A model generated the notes under the pieces. That model had not been told where the DNA came from and searched no databases. It saw only the letters and a program-made list of their open reading frames with translations. This document shows, in pieces, positions 7,931 to 15,322 of a DNA stretch of 16,652 bases. The DNA comes from an uncultured Caryophanales bacterium. GTDB taxonomy: Bacteria; Bacillota_I; Bacilli_A; RF39; UBA660. The position numbers and the translations under genes were made by a program. The stretch lies in the NCBI GenBank assembly GCA_946414975.1, contig CAMKQS010000030.1, forward strand, positions 1 to 16,652, read 5' to 3'. Every line of letters starts with the position of its first letter. Position 1 is the first letter of the stretch.

Positions 7931-10100
7931 ATAAATCTTCCTTTTCTAATCTGAATGCATATGTATGACTAAAATTTTTATTATAAAATCTGTCATTTAA
8001 TATTTTTTTATTCCATTTATCACACATATAATTAATTTCGCTTATAAATCTATCTCTTTGTGATTCACTCATATCATCACCTCTGCTTAAAGATTCATAA
8101 TGATATAACTTTACTTGAGGCAAAACAACGTTATAAAATCCTTTATCTAATGCTTTTAGGCATAAATCAACATCATTATATGCGACTTTTAAATTTTCAT
8201 CTAAGCCATTTAAAAGTTTTAGTTTATCCTTTTTTATCATTAAACATGCTGCAGTTACACAAGACCAATCATAAACACCAACTAATCTACCAAAATATCC
8301 TAAAGAGTTTTCACCAGTTTCAACATTTGCATGCATTGCAATACCTCCTACTCCAGTTACAACTCCACAATGCTGAATAGTCTTATTAGGATAAAGCAAT
8401 TTTGCTCCAACACATCCAATATGCCTTTGTGAAGCATATCCCACCATATCTGAAATCCAGCTGTTTGTAATTACTTCAGTATCATTATTTAATAGTAAAA
8501 TATATTCCCCTTCTGATTTTTCAACTGCATAATTGTTAATATAAGAGAAATTAAAATCACATTCTAACCGATAATAAGAAAAATTACTTTTATTATTTTT
8601 ATATTTTTCTAATAAATCAAACGTAGATTTTTCTACACTGTTATTATCAATTACAATAATTTCATAATTGTTATATTCAGTATTATCATATATAGAATCT
8701 ATACATTTTTTTAATATATCACTTTTATCTTTTGTAGGAATAATAATAGAAACTTTTGGTTCTTCATTTATTTTATAGTTTATTTGATACATCTGTAATC
8801 TATTTACTTTTATTACATCTCCAATAATATTATTTCTTTTTAAATAATCTTCTAATGCTTTCTTTCCGTTATCAAAAACATAATTTTTATTACTTCCTTT
8901 TGCCGAAGTTGAATACTCAGTCATTCTCCAATGATACAATATCTTAGCAATATGTCCAATTTTATTTGTCTTATCAATAACTCTTAAAAACAAGTCATAA
9001 TCTTGTGCACCATTATATTCACTTCTAAAACCACCTATATCGTCAATAATTTTTTTTCTAATCATTGTAAAATGACATATATAATTAACACTTAGTAAAG
9101 TATCAATTGAAAAATCAGGTTTAAAATGTGGCATACATCTATTACCATTAGAGTCTAATTTATCTTCATCAGAATAAATTAAATCTAATTTCTTATCTTC
9201 ATTTAATTTTTCCACCATATAATATAATGCATTTTTTTCAAGCACATCGTCATTATCTACAAGTGCGATAAATTCTCCTCTAGCGAGCTTTAATGCGCTA
9301 TTACTTGCTTCAGAAATATGACCATTTTCTTTCCTATATATTATTTTTATCTTATTATTTTTTTCATATATCTTCAATGTTTCAATCGTTTCATTTAAAG
9401 TAGAACAATCATCTGCAATGCAAATCTCAAAATTATCATATGTTTGATTAATAATACTATCTAAACATTCACTTAGCAATTTTTTTGATACATTATATGT
9501 AGGAATAATAACAGAAACAAGAGGATTATATTTTAATTGCCTTATTTGTGAAACATTATTATTTTGTTCATCTAACCATTTGCGATAATCAGAATCAATA
9601 AGTGGATTATATAACAATTCATCAATATTTTTATTACTAATATTATTTGAAAAAGAATGTAAATATTGTTTTATTAGTCTTGGAGGAATTAAAAAATGAT
9701 GCCTTTTCCACATGAGCCTAATAGTTTTTAAAATTATCCTTGGAAGTCTAACAATTTTTTTTAAAATTTTAGCTATTCTATCTTTTAAAAAAAATGTGAA
9801 TCTTTTTAAACCATTTGTTTTTATAGCAACTATTTCTTTTTCATTATACTTAATACTTATTTTTTTTGCTTTTTTTGGAAGCTTAACAACATAAGAAAAA
9901 ATTTCCTGATTAAGTTTTAATATTCTGTTATATACATAATCTTTATCTAACGAAATATTATTGTTTATAACATTCTTCTTACCGTCAGTAAAAACTTCTA
10001 ATGTGCCATCTATTTTAAATTTACCATTAAATGTCAATTTAGAGTTAGCAATCCCATTTATGTGTACCTTTTCAATTAAAACTTCATCTGTTTCATACAT
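7923..10100 (-). CDS. Tandem two-domain GT2 glycosyltransferase with N-terminal beta-rich extension
   Basis: A 725-residue protein with two GT-A family 2 domains in one chain. Residues 1-95 look beta-strand rich. Residues ~100-150 are strongly basic and partly amphipathic, likely for membrane contact. The first GT2 domain starts at SVIIPTYN (196-203), has ADDCS (229-233), the DXD-like VDNDD (281-285) and GAQDYDLFLR (364-373). The second starts at SIIIPTKD (451-458), has VIDNNS (483-488), LLNNDTEV (536-543), a WSCVTAACLMI stretch (612-622) and YNDVDLCLKA (641-650). Both domains keep metal- and base-type acidic residues, so both may be active and add two alternating sugars. Similar proteins occur in O-antigen and rhamnan clusters with ABC exporters. 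The ATG has an ideal GAGGAGGT site six bases upstream. The stop overlaps the next ATG (ATGAGTAA). No sugar specificity can be assigned. Confidence 0.9.
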   Translation of the reverse strand: MYETDEVLIEKVHINGIANSKLTFNGKFKIDGTLEVFTDGKKNVINNNISLDKDYVYNRILKLNQEIFSYVVKLPKKAKKISIKYNEKEIVAIKTNGLKRFTFFLKDRIAKILKKIVRLPRIILKTIRLMWKRHHFLIPPRLIKQYLHSFSNNISNKNIDELLYNPLIDSDYRKWLDEQNNNVSQIRQLKYNPLVSVIIPTYNVSKKLLSECLDSIINQTYDNFEICIADDCSTLNETIETLKIYEKNNKIKIIYRKENGHISEASNSALKLARGEFIALVDNDDVLEKNALYYMVEKLNEDKKLDLIYSDEDKLDSNGNRCMPHFKPDFSIDTLLSVNYICHFTMIRKKIIDDIGGFRSEYNGAQDYDLFLRVIDKTNKIGHIAKILYHWRMTEYSTSAKGSNKNYVFDNGKKALEDYLKRNNIIGDVIKVNRLQMYQINYKINEEPKVSIIIPTKDKSDILKKCIDSIYDNTEYNNYEIIVIDNNSVEKSTFDLLEKYKNNKSNFSYYRLECDFNFSYINNYAVEKSEGEYILLLNNDTEVITNSWISDMVGYASQRHIGCVGAKLLYPNKTIQHCGVVTGVGGIAMHANVETGENSLGYFGRLVGVYDWSCVTAACLMIKKDKLKLLNGLDENLKVAYNDVDLCLKALDKGFYNVVLPQVKLYHYESLSRGDDMSESQRDRFISEINYMCDKWNKKILNDRFYNKNFSHTYAFRLEKEDLYE

Positions 10101-10102
10101 TG

Positions 10103-10876
10103 TTATACCTCCTCTGCAAATCCTTTTTGCAATTTTTCAAATATTACATATCCAATAAAAAATACAACTATTGCAAATAGCAAAACTATTCCAAGACTAA
10201 ATATGTTTGGATTTTGATGATACAAGAATATATCTCTATATGCATACATTAAATGTGCCATAGGATTAACATTTAGTATCCAAGATAAATTTTCTGGAAA
10301 AATATCTGGTGAATATAATATTGGTGTTACATAAAAAGCCATTGCTAAAACAAAATTTATAATGTGTTCTATATCACGCATATACATTTCTATTGCGCTT
10401 AAAATAAAAGTTAGCCCGAGCAATAATATATATTGTATAACTGCAATAACAGGCAACCATATTAAATGATAACTTACTCCTACACCCCCAAATATACAGA
10501 AAATCAAAACAATAATACAGCTAATACCAAAATTAACAAGAGCACTAGTTACTGCAGAAATTGGTAATATAATTCTTGGAAAATAAACTTTCTTTATAAT
10601 ATCTGCATTACTTAATACAGATATTATTCCAGTATTAATTGCACTTGTAAAAAAAGTCCATGGAATCATACCTGTAATTAAATATATAAGATAGTTTTCA
10701 ACCTTCATTCTCATAATATATGGAAATACTATTGCATATACTAATACAGATAATAAAGGATTAATAAAAGACCATAAAATACCTAAAAAAGAACCTTTAT
10801 ATTTTCCTCTAATATCCTTTTTTACATTGGACTTAAGAAATTCAAAATAGTTTTTTATATCTCTAACTAAATTCAT
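10103..10876 (-). CDS. ABC-2 type polysaccharide export permease (Wzm/TagG type)
   Basis: The membrane subunit of the exporter, 257 residues, the usual length. It starts with the cytoplasmic amphipathic segment and the conserved KDIRGKYKGSFLG (20-32) and WSFINPLL (35-42). About six transmembrane segments follow (near 37-57, 63-85, 107-130, 140-161, 170-188 and 227-246). KVYFPRIILP (96-105), the coupling region with RDIEH (167-171), and NPMAHLMYAYRDI (204-216) are family hallmarks. It acts in the cytoplasmic membrane with the ATPase encoded just before it, carrying an undecaprenyl-linked glycan outward. The ATG shares its first base with the ATPase stop. The stop lies inside the GAGGAGGT ribosome binding site of the next gene. 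Wall teichoic acid, O-antigen-like and rhamnan exporters all use this family, so the cargo must be inferred from the neighbouring transferases. Confidence 0.95.
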   Translation of the reverse strand: MNLVRDIKNYFEFLKSNVKKDIRGKYKGSFLGILWSFINPLLSVLVYAIVFPYIMRMKVENYLIYLITGMIPWTFFTSAINTGIISVLSNADIIKKVYFPRIILPISAVTSALVNFGISCIIVLIFCIFGGVGVSYHLIWLPVIAVIQYILLLGLTFILSAIEMYMRDIEHIINFVLAMAFYVTPILYSPDIFPENLSWILNVNPMAHLMYAYRDIFLYHQNPNIFSLGIVLLFAIVVFFIGYVIFEKLQKGFAEEV

Positions 10877-11610
10877 TATTTACACTCCTTCAAATATGCA
10901 TCAACTATATCTATACAGTTCCCATCCATTTTAACTTCTCCATTATTAATCCATATAGCTCTATTGCATAACTTTTTAATTGAATTCAAATTATGAGTAA
11001 CAATAACAATTGTCTTTTCACTATCTCTTAATTCTTCCAATTTTTTAAAACATTTATCTTGAAAATGTTGATCACCAACCGCAAGTATTTCATCAATAAG
11101 TAAAATATCCGCGTCAACATTTATTGCAACAGAAAAAGCAAGACGCATATACATACCAGATGAATAAGTCCTAACAGGATTATCGATAAATTCTCTAAGT
11201 TCAGAAAAATCAATTATTTCATTCAATCTTTTGTCAATTTCCTTTTTAGAAAGTCCAAATATCGATGCGTTAAAGTAAATATTTTCTCGCCCAGAAAAAT
11301 CTGGATGGAATCCTGCTCCTAATTCTAAAAGAGATGTCAATTTGCCTTGTGTTTCTACTTTTCCTTTTGTAGGATATATAATCTTAGTCATCAATTTTAA
11401 TAAAGTTGACTTGCCACTACCATTAACACCTACTAACGCAACTGTTTCTCCTTTTTTTATATCAATATTTATATTTTTTAAAACTGTTCTAGTTTCTCTT
11501 TCACTTCTATTCCAAAACATTAATTTTTCTTTTAATGTACTAGCTTTATCATAAAAAACATTAAATTTTTTTGACATTTTCTTTATTTCAATTGCATTTT
11601 CTTTTTTCAC
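10876..11610 (-). CDS. ABC transporter ATP-binding protein for polysaccharide export (Wzt/TagH/RfbB type, short form)
   Basis: The nucleotide-binding subunit that powers export of a lipid-linked polysaccharide together with the permease encoded next. The 244 residues contain Walker A GVNGSGKST (61-69), the family-specific LLELGAGFHPDFSGREN (94-110), signature YSSGM (149-153), Walker B ILLIDE (169-174) and the switch His206 in VTHN. The LGAGFHPDFSGREN segment separates this export family from ordinary importers. The protein ends about 70 residues after the H-loop. It thus lacks the C-terminal carbohydrate-binding domain of Wzt proteins that recognise a capped chain end, and resembles the short RgpD/RfbE-type subunits. 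The GTG start has GGGTGG six to seven bases upstream and shares a base with the preceding stop (TAGTG). The stop overlaps the permease ATG as TAATG, so the two subunits are translationally coupled. Confidence 0.95.
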   Translation of the reverse strand: MKKENAIEIKKMSKKFNVFYDKASTLKEKLMFWNRSERETRTVLKNINIDIKKGETVALVGVNGSGKSTLLKLMTKIIYPTKGKVETQGKLTSLLELGAGFHPDFSGRENIYFNASIFGLSKKEIDKRLNEIIDFSELREFIDNPVRTYSSGMYMRLAFSVAINVDADILLIDEILAVGDQHFQDKCFKKLEELRDSEKTIVIVTHNLNSIKKLCNRAIWINNGEVKMDGNCIDIVDAYLKECK

Positions 11611-12788
11611 TATTTTCCACCCAATTTCTTTATAATGTCATCATATATTTTTTCAACTTTTTCTAACTGATTATCATAATCATATAATTTATGACATTTT
11701 TTATTTGCATTTCTTACTACACTATCTAATTTATCTATATTTAAATAAATATACTCTAAACTATCATACCAACTAAGCTCATCAGTTAAAAAACCATCTT
11801 TACCGTGTTCAATTATATTATTATATACATCATTACAACTAGCTAATGATAATGTATTAACAATGCTTGCTTCAAAATATTTTAGTTCTGATTTACAATT
11901 ATTAAACTCATGATTTTGAAGCGGAATAATATTTAAATCTACCTTTCCAATCTCATATTGTAATTCTTCATATGACACAAATTTAGAAAACTGTACTCTT
12001 CCTTTTTTTTTCAACTTTTTTAAATTTTCCGATAAATCCATATATCCAACAATATTTAAAAATACATTATCATAATTATTCATCAATTTTACTAGTGCTT
12101 GTTCAGAAACTTCAAGATCTCTTTTATGTGAATTAGAACCACTAAAATAACCGATTATAAACTTTTTATCATCATATGAACTTTTCTTTTTTTTAACAAT
12201 TTCATTTGATATTTCTATTTGCTCCTTATTTAAAAAATTATTAAGTTGCCACGTTGGAATAGTTATATCTTGTTCTATATTCTTCTTTAAATTTAAAGTA
12301 GTAACTATAGCACCACTACATTCATTTATAATCATTTCATATCTTTTAGCTAATGCAAAAAAAGAATCAATCGAAAAATCATCGTAATAACTAATACTAT
12401 TTAAATATGCTGGAACATATTTAGGAGAATATATCATATCATCCATATCATAAATAATAATTTTATTTTTATGTTTTAAATATTCTATAAAATTTGACAA
12501 ATCAAAACTCCACTTAGCTCTTTGAAGTATAAATATATCTACTTTATCAACTAAATTATATATTTTATTTAATTCATCTACTAAAAAACACGTTACACAG
12601 TATTTATTACTATTTTCCATAGTTTCCATAACATTATAAGTCCTATATCTAAAAGTAGAATTATCAAATACATCTTTAATATATACAACATTTTTAATTT
12701 TACTTTGTAGAATTTTAAAATACCTATCAGAAAATCCGGGTATTTTTAATTCCATATCAAATTTTTTATCACATTTAATACTATACAT
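11610..12788 (-). CDS. GT4-like glycosyltransferase (GT-B fold)
   Basis: A 392-residue cytoplasmic or membrane-associated retaining transferase, predicted to add one sugar to the lipid-linked glycan. The N-terminal half has FRYRTYN (46-52) and YDMDD (113-117), as in GT4-like enzymes of rhamnan and O-antigen clusters. The second half opens with GYFSGSNSHKRDL (213-225), the glycine-rich entry to the donor domain. It continues with DLNIIPL (284-290) and NNCKSELKYFEA (296-307), where Glu301 or Glu306 would serve as the donor-ribose glutamate. The ATG at 12788 is preceded at six bases by GTGGAG and lies inside the end of the preceding gene. The TAG stop shares its G with the GTG of the ABC ATPase gene. 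Donor and acceptor are not deducible. No signal peptide or transmembrane segment is seen. Confidence 0.85.
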   Translation of the reverse strand: MYSIKCDKKFDMELKIPGFSDRYFKILQSKIKNVVYIKDVFDNSTFRYRTYNVMETMENSNKYCVTCFLVDELNKIYNLVDKVDIFILQRAKWSFDLSNFIEYLKHKNKIIIYDMDDMIYSPKYVPAYLNSISYYDDFSIDSFFALAKRYEMIINECSGAIVTTLNLKKNIEQDITIPTWQLNNFLNKEQIEISNEIVKKKKSSYDDKKFIIGYFSGSNSHKRDLEVSEQALVKLMNNYDNVFLNIVGYMDLSENLKKLKKKGRVQFSKFVSYEELQYEIGKVDLNIIPLQNHEFNNCKSELKYFEASIVNTLSLASCNDVYNNIIEHGKDGFLTDELSWYDSLEYIYLNIDKLDSVVRNANKKCHKLYDYDNQLEKVEKIYDDIIKKLGGK

Positions 12789-14013
12789 CTATATCTCCAC
12801 TTCTTGCTTTTATCATTAATTCTTTAAATTTTTTATAATCTTTATCTTTCTTTAATGTTACAAAATTTATATCATTTATTTCTTTTAAGTTATTTGAAGT
12901 TATCAATTTAAAAGAAATTGGCTCATTTTTTTCAGCTAAATAAGCTATTATTTTAGGTTTACCATCTATTGATGAGGCTAAATAGAATAAGCAATCAGCT
13001 TTCTGACTATATTCATTTTTTATATTATAAGTAATAACGTTAGTTTCTAAGTGATATTTTATATTATTGTTTATTGCATGAATAGTCCATTCATTACTTT
13101 TATATACTCCATCTAAAAACAATTGATTCAACAAAAACAACCCACTTAAAAACAATTTATCACTTTTGTAATATAGTTTATTAGAATCAAATTTTTCATT
13201 AAAATTAAAATCTAACTGCCAGTTATTAACACTGTTAATTAATAATTTATTATCAGTTATAAGAATTGCGTTATCACAACTTGTAATTTGTGATAAATAA
13301 TACTTAGTCTCATCATTTAAAATAATTTCATTTAAATAAATATAAAAGTTTCTATCTAATATATTTGAATTTTTTAAAGCAAATGCTGTTTTATAACCAT
13401 TACATATAATTTTTTCGCTATTTCCTATAAAAATAAAATCATTATTGTTAAGGTACAAATATTCTATTTTTATATTATATTCCTTTAGAATATCTTTTAA
13501 TGACTCAATTTCAAAATCTTTATATATAATCCTTAATGAAAATACATATTTTTTGCAGTACTCTATTACTTTAATAACAAAATCAGGTTGTAAAATTATA
13601 TCATCATCAAGAAATAAATTTAATCTTTTTAAATTACTTCCATCATTGTAAAAATTATAATTATAAAATGATTTGGTTATTTTATAATATAATTCAGATA
13701 AAGATAAACCATTATCTTTTTTTATTTTACGATTCTCTTTTTTTCCGTACTTTAAATAATGAACTAAAGGATTAATATTTGAGTTTTTGACATCTTTATA
13801 CATTCTTAAATATGTATCATTAGAAAAATCATAACTAGGTGATCTGCCTTCTTTATAACCGTAATAATAATAATGTTTAGCTGGATCCATTTTTACATCA
13901 GGATTCTCTAATAAATAATATTTTTTTGAAAAAAAATCACTTTTTCTAATTAATTCTATATTTATTCTATCATTATATTTTTTCTTTATCATAGTTTTGA
14001 TTCTATTAATCAA
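12781..14013 (-). CDS. Divergent WsaF-like GT-B protein with N-terminal NPDV repeats, possibly non-catalytic
   Basis: A 410-residue protein of uncertain function. Residues ~30-60 and ~64-95 are two copies of a repeat ending in an HY...G..E.R pattern: NPDV (37-40) with HYYYYGYKEGR (47-57), and a second copy with NPLVHYLKYGKKENR (81-95). Such repeats precede many bacterial polysaccharide glycosyltransferases. From ~130 the order of segments resembles WsaF-type rhamnosyltransferases (GT4, GT-B fold): NLFLDDD (132-138), an RIIY strand near 161, then a C-terminal half with LFLDGV and NEWTIHAI (298-314). The glycine-rich N-terminal loop and the PHPSYPPLEMA-type donor site I expect in WsaF are not recognisable. 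It may therefore be a pseudo-transferase or scaffold. This comparison is from memory, not an alignment. The TTG start follows a strong GAGGTGA site. The 3' end overlaps the GT4 gene by eight bases. Confidence 0.6.
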   Translation of the reverse strand: MINRIKTMIKKKYNDRINIELIRKSDFFSKKYYLLENPDVKMDPAKHYYYYGYKEGRSPSYDFSNDTYLRMYKDVKNSNINPLVHYLKYGKKENRKIKKDNGLSLSELYYKITKSFYNYNFYNDGSNLKRLNLFLDDDIILQPDFVIKVIEYCKKYVFSLRIIYKDFEIESLKDILKEYNIKIEYLYLNNNDFIFIGNSEKIICNGYKTAFALKNSNILDRNFYIYLNEIILNDETKYYLSQITSCDNAILITDNKLLINSVNNWQLDFNFNEKFDSNKLYYKSDKLFLSGLFLLNQLFLDGVYKSNEWTIHAINNNIKYHLETNVITYNIKNEYSQKADCLFYLASSIDGKPKIIAYLAEKNEPISFKLITSNNLKEINDINFVTLKKDKDYKKFKELMIKARSGDIDV

Positions 14014-14018
14014 ACAAA

Positions 14019-14025
14019 TCACCTC
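14019..14025 (-). promoter_or_regulatory. Ribosome binding site selecting a TTG start
   Basis: GAGGTGA on the minus strand sits five bases before the TTG at 14013. The first in-frame ATG, at 13992, is too far (26 bases), and a TTG further upstream at 14043 precedes the site. The sequence therefore supports initiation at TTG 14013. Confidence 0.6.
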
Positions 14026-14075
14026 ATTATAATGAAAATACAAAATTAGTCAATAAAACTATATTTGTATGATGA

Positions 14076-14089
14076 ATACATAAATGTAT
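14076..14089 (-). repeat. Short inverted repeat just downstream of the predicted start site
   Basis: ATACAT and ATGTAT are separated by two bases, forming a 14-base dyad (positions 76-81 and 84-89 after 14000). It starts a few bases after the predicted transcription start. It could be an operator or a 5' hairpin, or chance in AT-rich DNA. Confidence 0.2.
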
Positions 14090-14098
14090 CTAATAAAA

Positions 14099-14107
14099 AT
14101 TATAGCA
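14099..14107 (-). promoter_or_regulatory. Predicted extended -10 promoter upstream of the WsaF-like gene
   Basis: The minus strand reads TGCTATAAT, a perfect TATAAT (14104-14099) with the TG of an extended -10 (14107-14105). The hexamer 17 bases upstream is a poor -35 (TTTTAT). The site lies in the 199-base gap between two genes, about 85 bases before the TTG start at 14013, and would start transcription near 14092. In such AT-rich DNA a TATAAT alone is weak evidence. The TG and the location raise it. Confidence 0.5.
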
Positions 14108-14200
14108 TATTTTAACGTATAATAAAAGAGCCTATTATTTGAACAAAAAAATATAATATTATCCCGATTATAATGAAGAAAAAAAACTATATTAATATAA

Positions 14201-14221
14201 AAAGTATGATTTTCATACTTT
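14201..14221 (-). terminator. Possible weak intrinsic terminator or 3' hairpin after the DUF616 gene
   Basis: A perfect 9-base inverted repeat (14201-14209 and 14213-14221) encloses a three-base loop. It contains the TGA stop of the DUF616 gene. The stem has only two G-C pairs. On the minus strand it is followed by TT and then mixed A/T, with a run of eight T about 15 bases further on (14186-14179). That is weak for a terminator. It may cause partial termination or protect the 3' end before the promoter at 14099. Confidence 0.35.
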
Positions 14222-15322
14222 CAATCGAAATATTTTTGATAATAACGTTTTTTTTCTTTTATTAGATAATAATATAACATTTTCATTTAATTTTTTTATA
14301 AGTTTTAAATAGTCTTCATCAGATAATATTTTCATATTTATACTAATGGTTACAACAGAATTTTTTATAAATTTTCCATAAAGAAAAATCGTAGGTATTC
14401 CATTATCAAAAATTAATTCATCATAGTATTGACTATAATTTACCAAATTACTCTTATTTATATTTTTAGCATCAATTTTTAAATTTGCAAATTTTATGCC
14501 GCTAAAATTTGCGAACTCAAATTTTATTTCACTGCAATTTTTTAAAACTTTAAATTTTGCAATATATAAATCATTTTTAACATCATATTCTTCAAATAAA
14601 GAGCTATCCTTAGTTGGTAGAAAATCATAATCAAAAAAAACAGTGTATTTCTTTATATTTTTATCTAATATATGCTTCCTACACTCAAAATAATAATTAT
14701 CATATATATTGAGATTTAAAAGCTTAAAAGAAAGGCCACATTCATTAGCAATATAATTAAAACTAATTTGGTCTCTGTAACTATACTTTTTTATTTCAGC
14801 AAACCATTTTTGCATTGTCTTTATACATTTTTTAGAATGATTATTTTTTACAAATACTCCTGACTCTATTAATCCATTATTTTTAGGATAGTTTTTATTC
14901 TTATAATGTTCAATTTGTTTTTTCAAAATACTAAAATTATCCTTCTTTAATTTCATACATTCCAGTGCTTCATCATATATACAATTTCGCAAACTGTGTT
15001 TAAACCCAATAAAATCATATTTATTAAAATCACAATATTTATTAATAAATTCAATTACACTATTTTTTATTCTGATAGAACCATCAATCCATACGCAAAA
15101 TTCATATTTATTTAAAATTTCATGCCCTAATATTTTTATTTTACGAGCTAAACGTATATCATCTAATTCTTCGCTTTTTATATAAACAACTTCCCAAGTA
15201 TCTGAAGTTATTTGTTTATTGTTTGTAAACAAATAATAGTCAATATTATCTTCTATTTTCTCTATTTCGTTTACTTTATCATAATTTCCAGTTATACAAG
15301 TATAAATGCATATTTTTTTCAT
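14213..15322 (-). CDS. DUF616 (TOD1/MUCI70-like) putative glycosyltransferase with C-terminal beta-rich domain
   Basis: The N-terminal ~220 of 369 residues match the DUF616 / TOD1-MUCI70 glycosyltransferase-like family. Visible motifs are YTCITGNYD (7-15), the Asp-containing VWIDGSI (77-83, DXD-like), FKHSLRNCIYDEA (107-119), ESGVFVKNN (153-161) and RDQISFNY (183-190). The likely role is transfer of one sugar to the growing lipid-linked glycan at the inner membrane face; donor and linkage are unknown. Residues ~225-335 look like a separate beta-strand-rich module with an NLKIDAKN segment. This resembles the accessory beta-sandwich often attached to polysaccharide glycosyltransferases, by my memory of those families. 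Residues 340-369 form a basic tail. The ATG at 15322 was chosen over an in-frame TTG at 15334, because GGAG lies six bases before the ATG and would fall inside the longer reading frame. The ATG overlaps the upstream stop as TAATG, which implies translational coupling. Confidence 0.8.
   Translation of the reverse strand: MKKICIYTCITGNYDKVNEIEKIEDNIDYYLFTNNKQITSDTWEVVYIKSEELDDIRLARKIKILGHEILNKYEFCVWIDGSIRIKNSVIEFINKYCDFNKYDFIGFKHSLRNCIYDEALECMKLKKDNFSILKKQIEHYKNKNYPKNNGLIESGVFVKNNHSKKCIKTMQKWFAEIKKYSYRDQISFNYIANECGLSFKLLNLNIYDNYYFECRKHILDKNIKKYTVFFDYDFLPTKDSSLFEEYDVKNDLYIAKFKVLKNCSEIKFEFANFSGIKFANLKIDAKNINKSNLVNYSQYYDELIFDNGIPTIFLYGKFIKNSVVTISINMKILSDEDYLKLIKKLNENVILLSNKRKKTLLSKIFRLKV

Noticed and set aside
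8060..8380. Open frame of 106 codons on the plus strand
   Set aside because: It is antisense to the second GT2 domain of the 7923-10100 gene and rich in His, Leu and Gln from the reversed codons. It has no ribosome binding site or recognisable motif.
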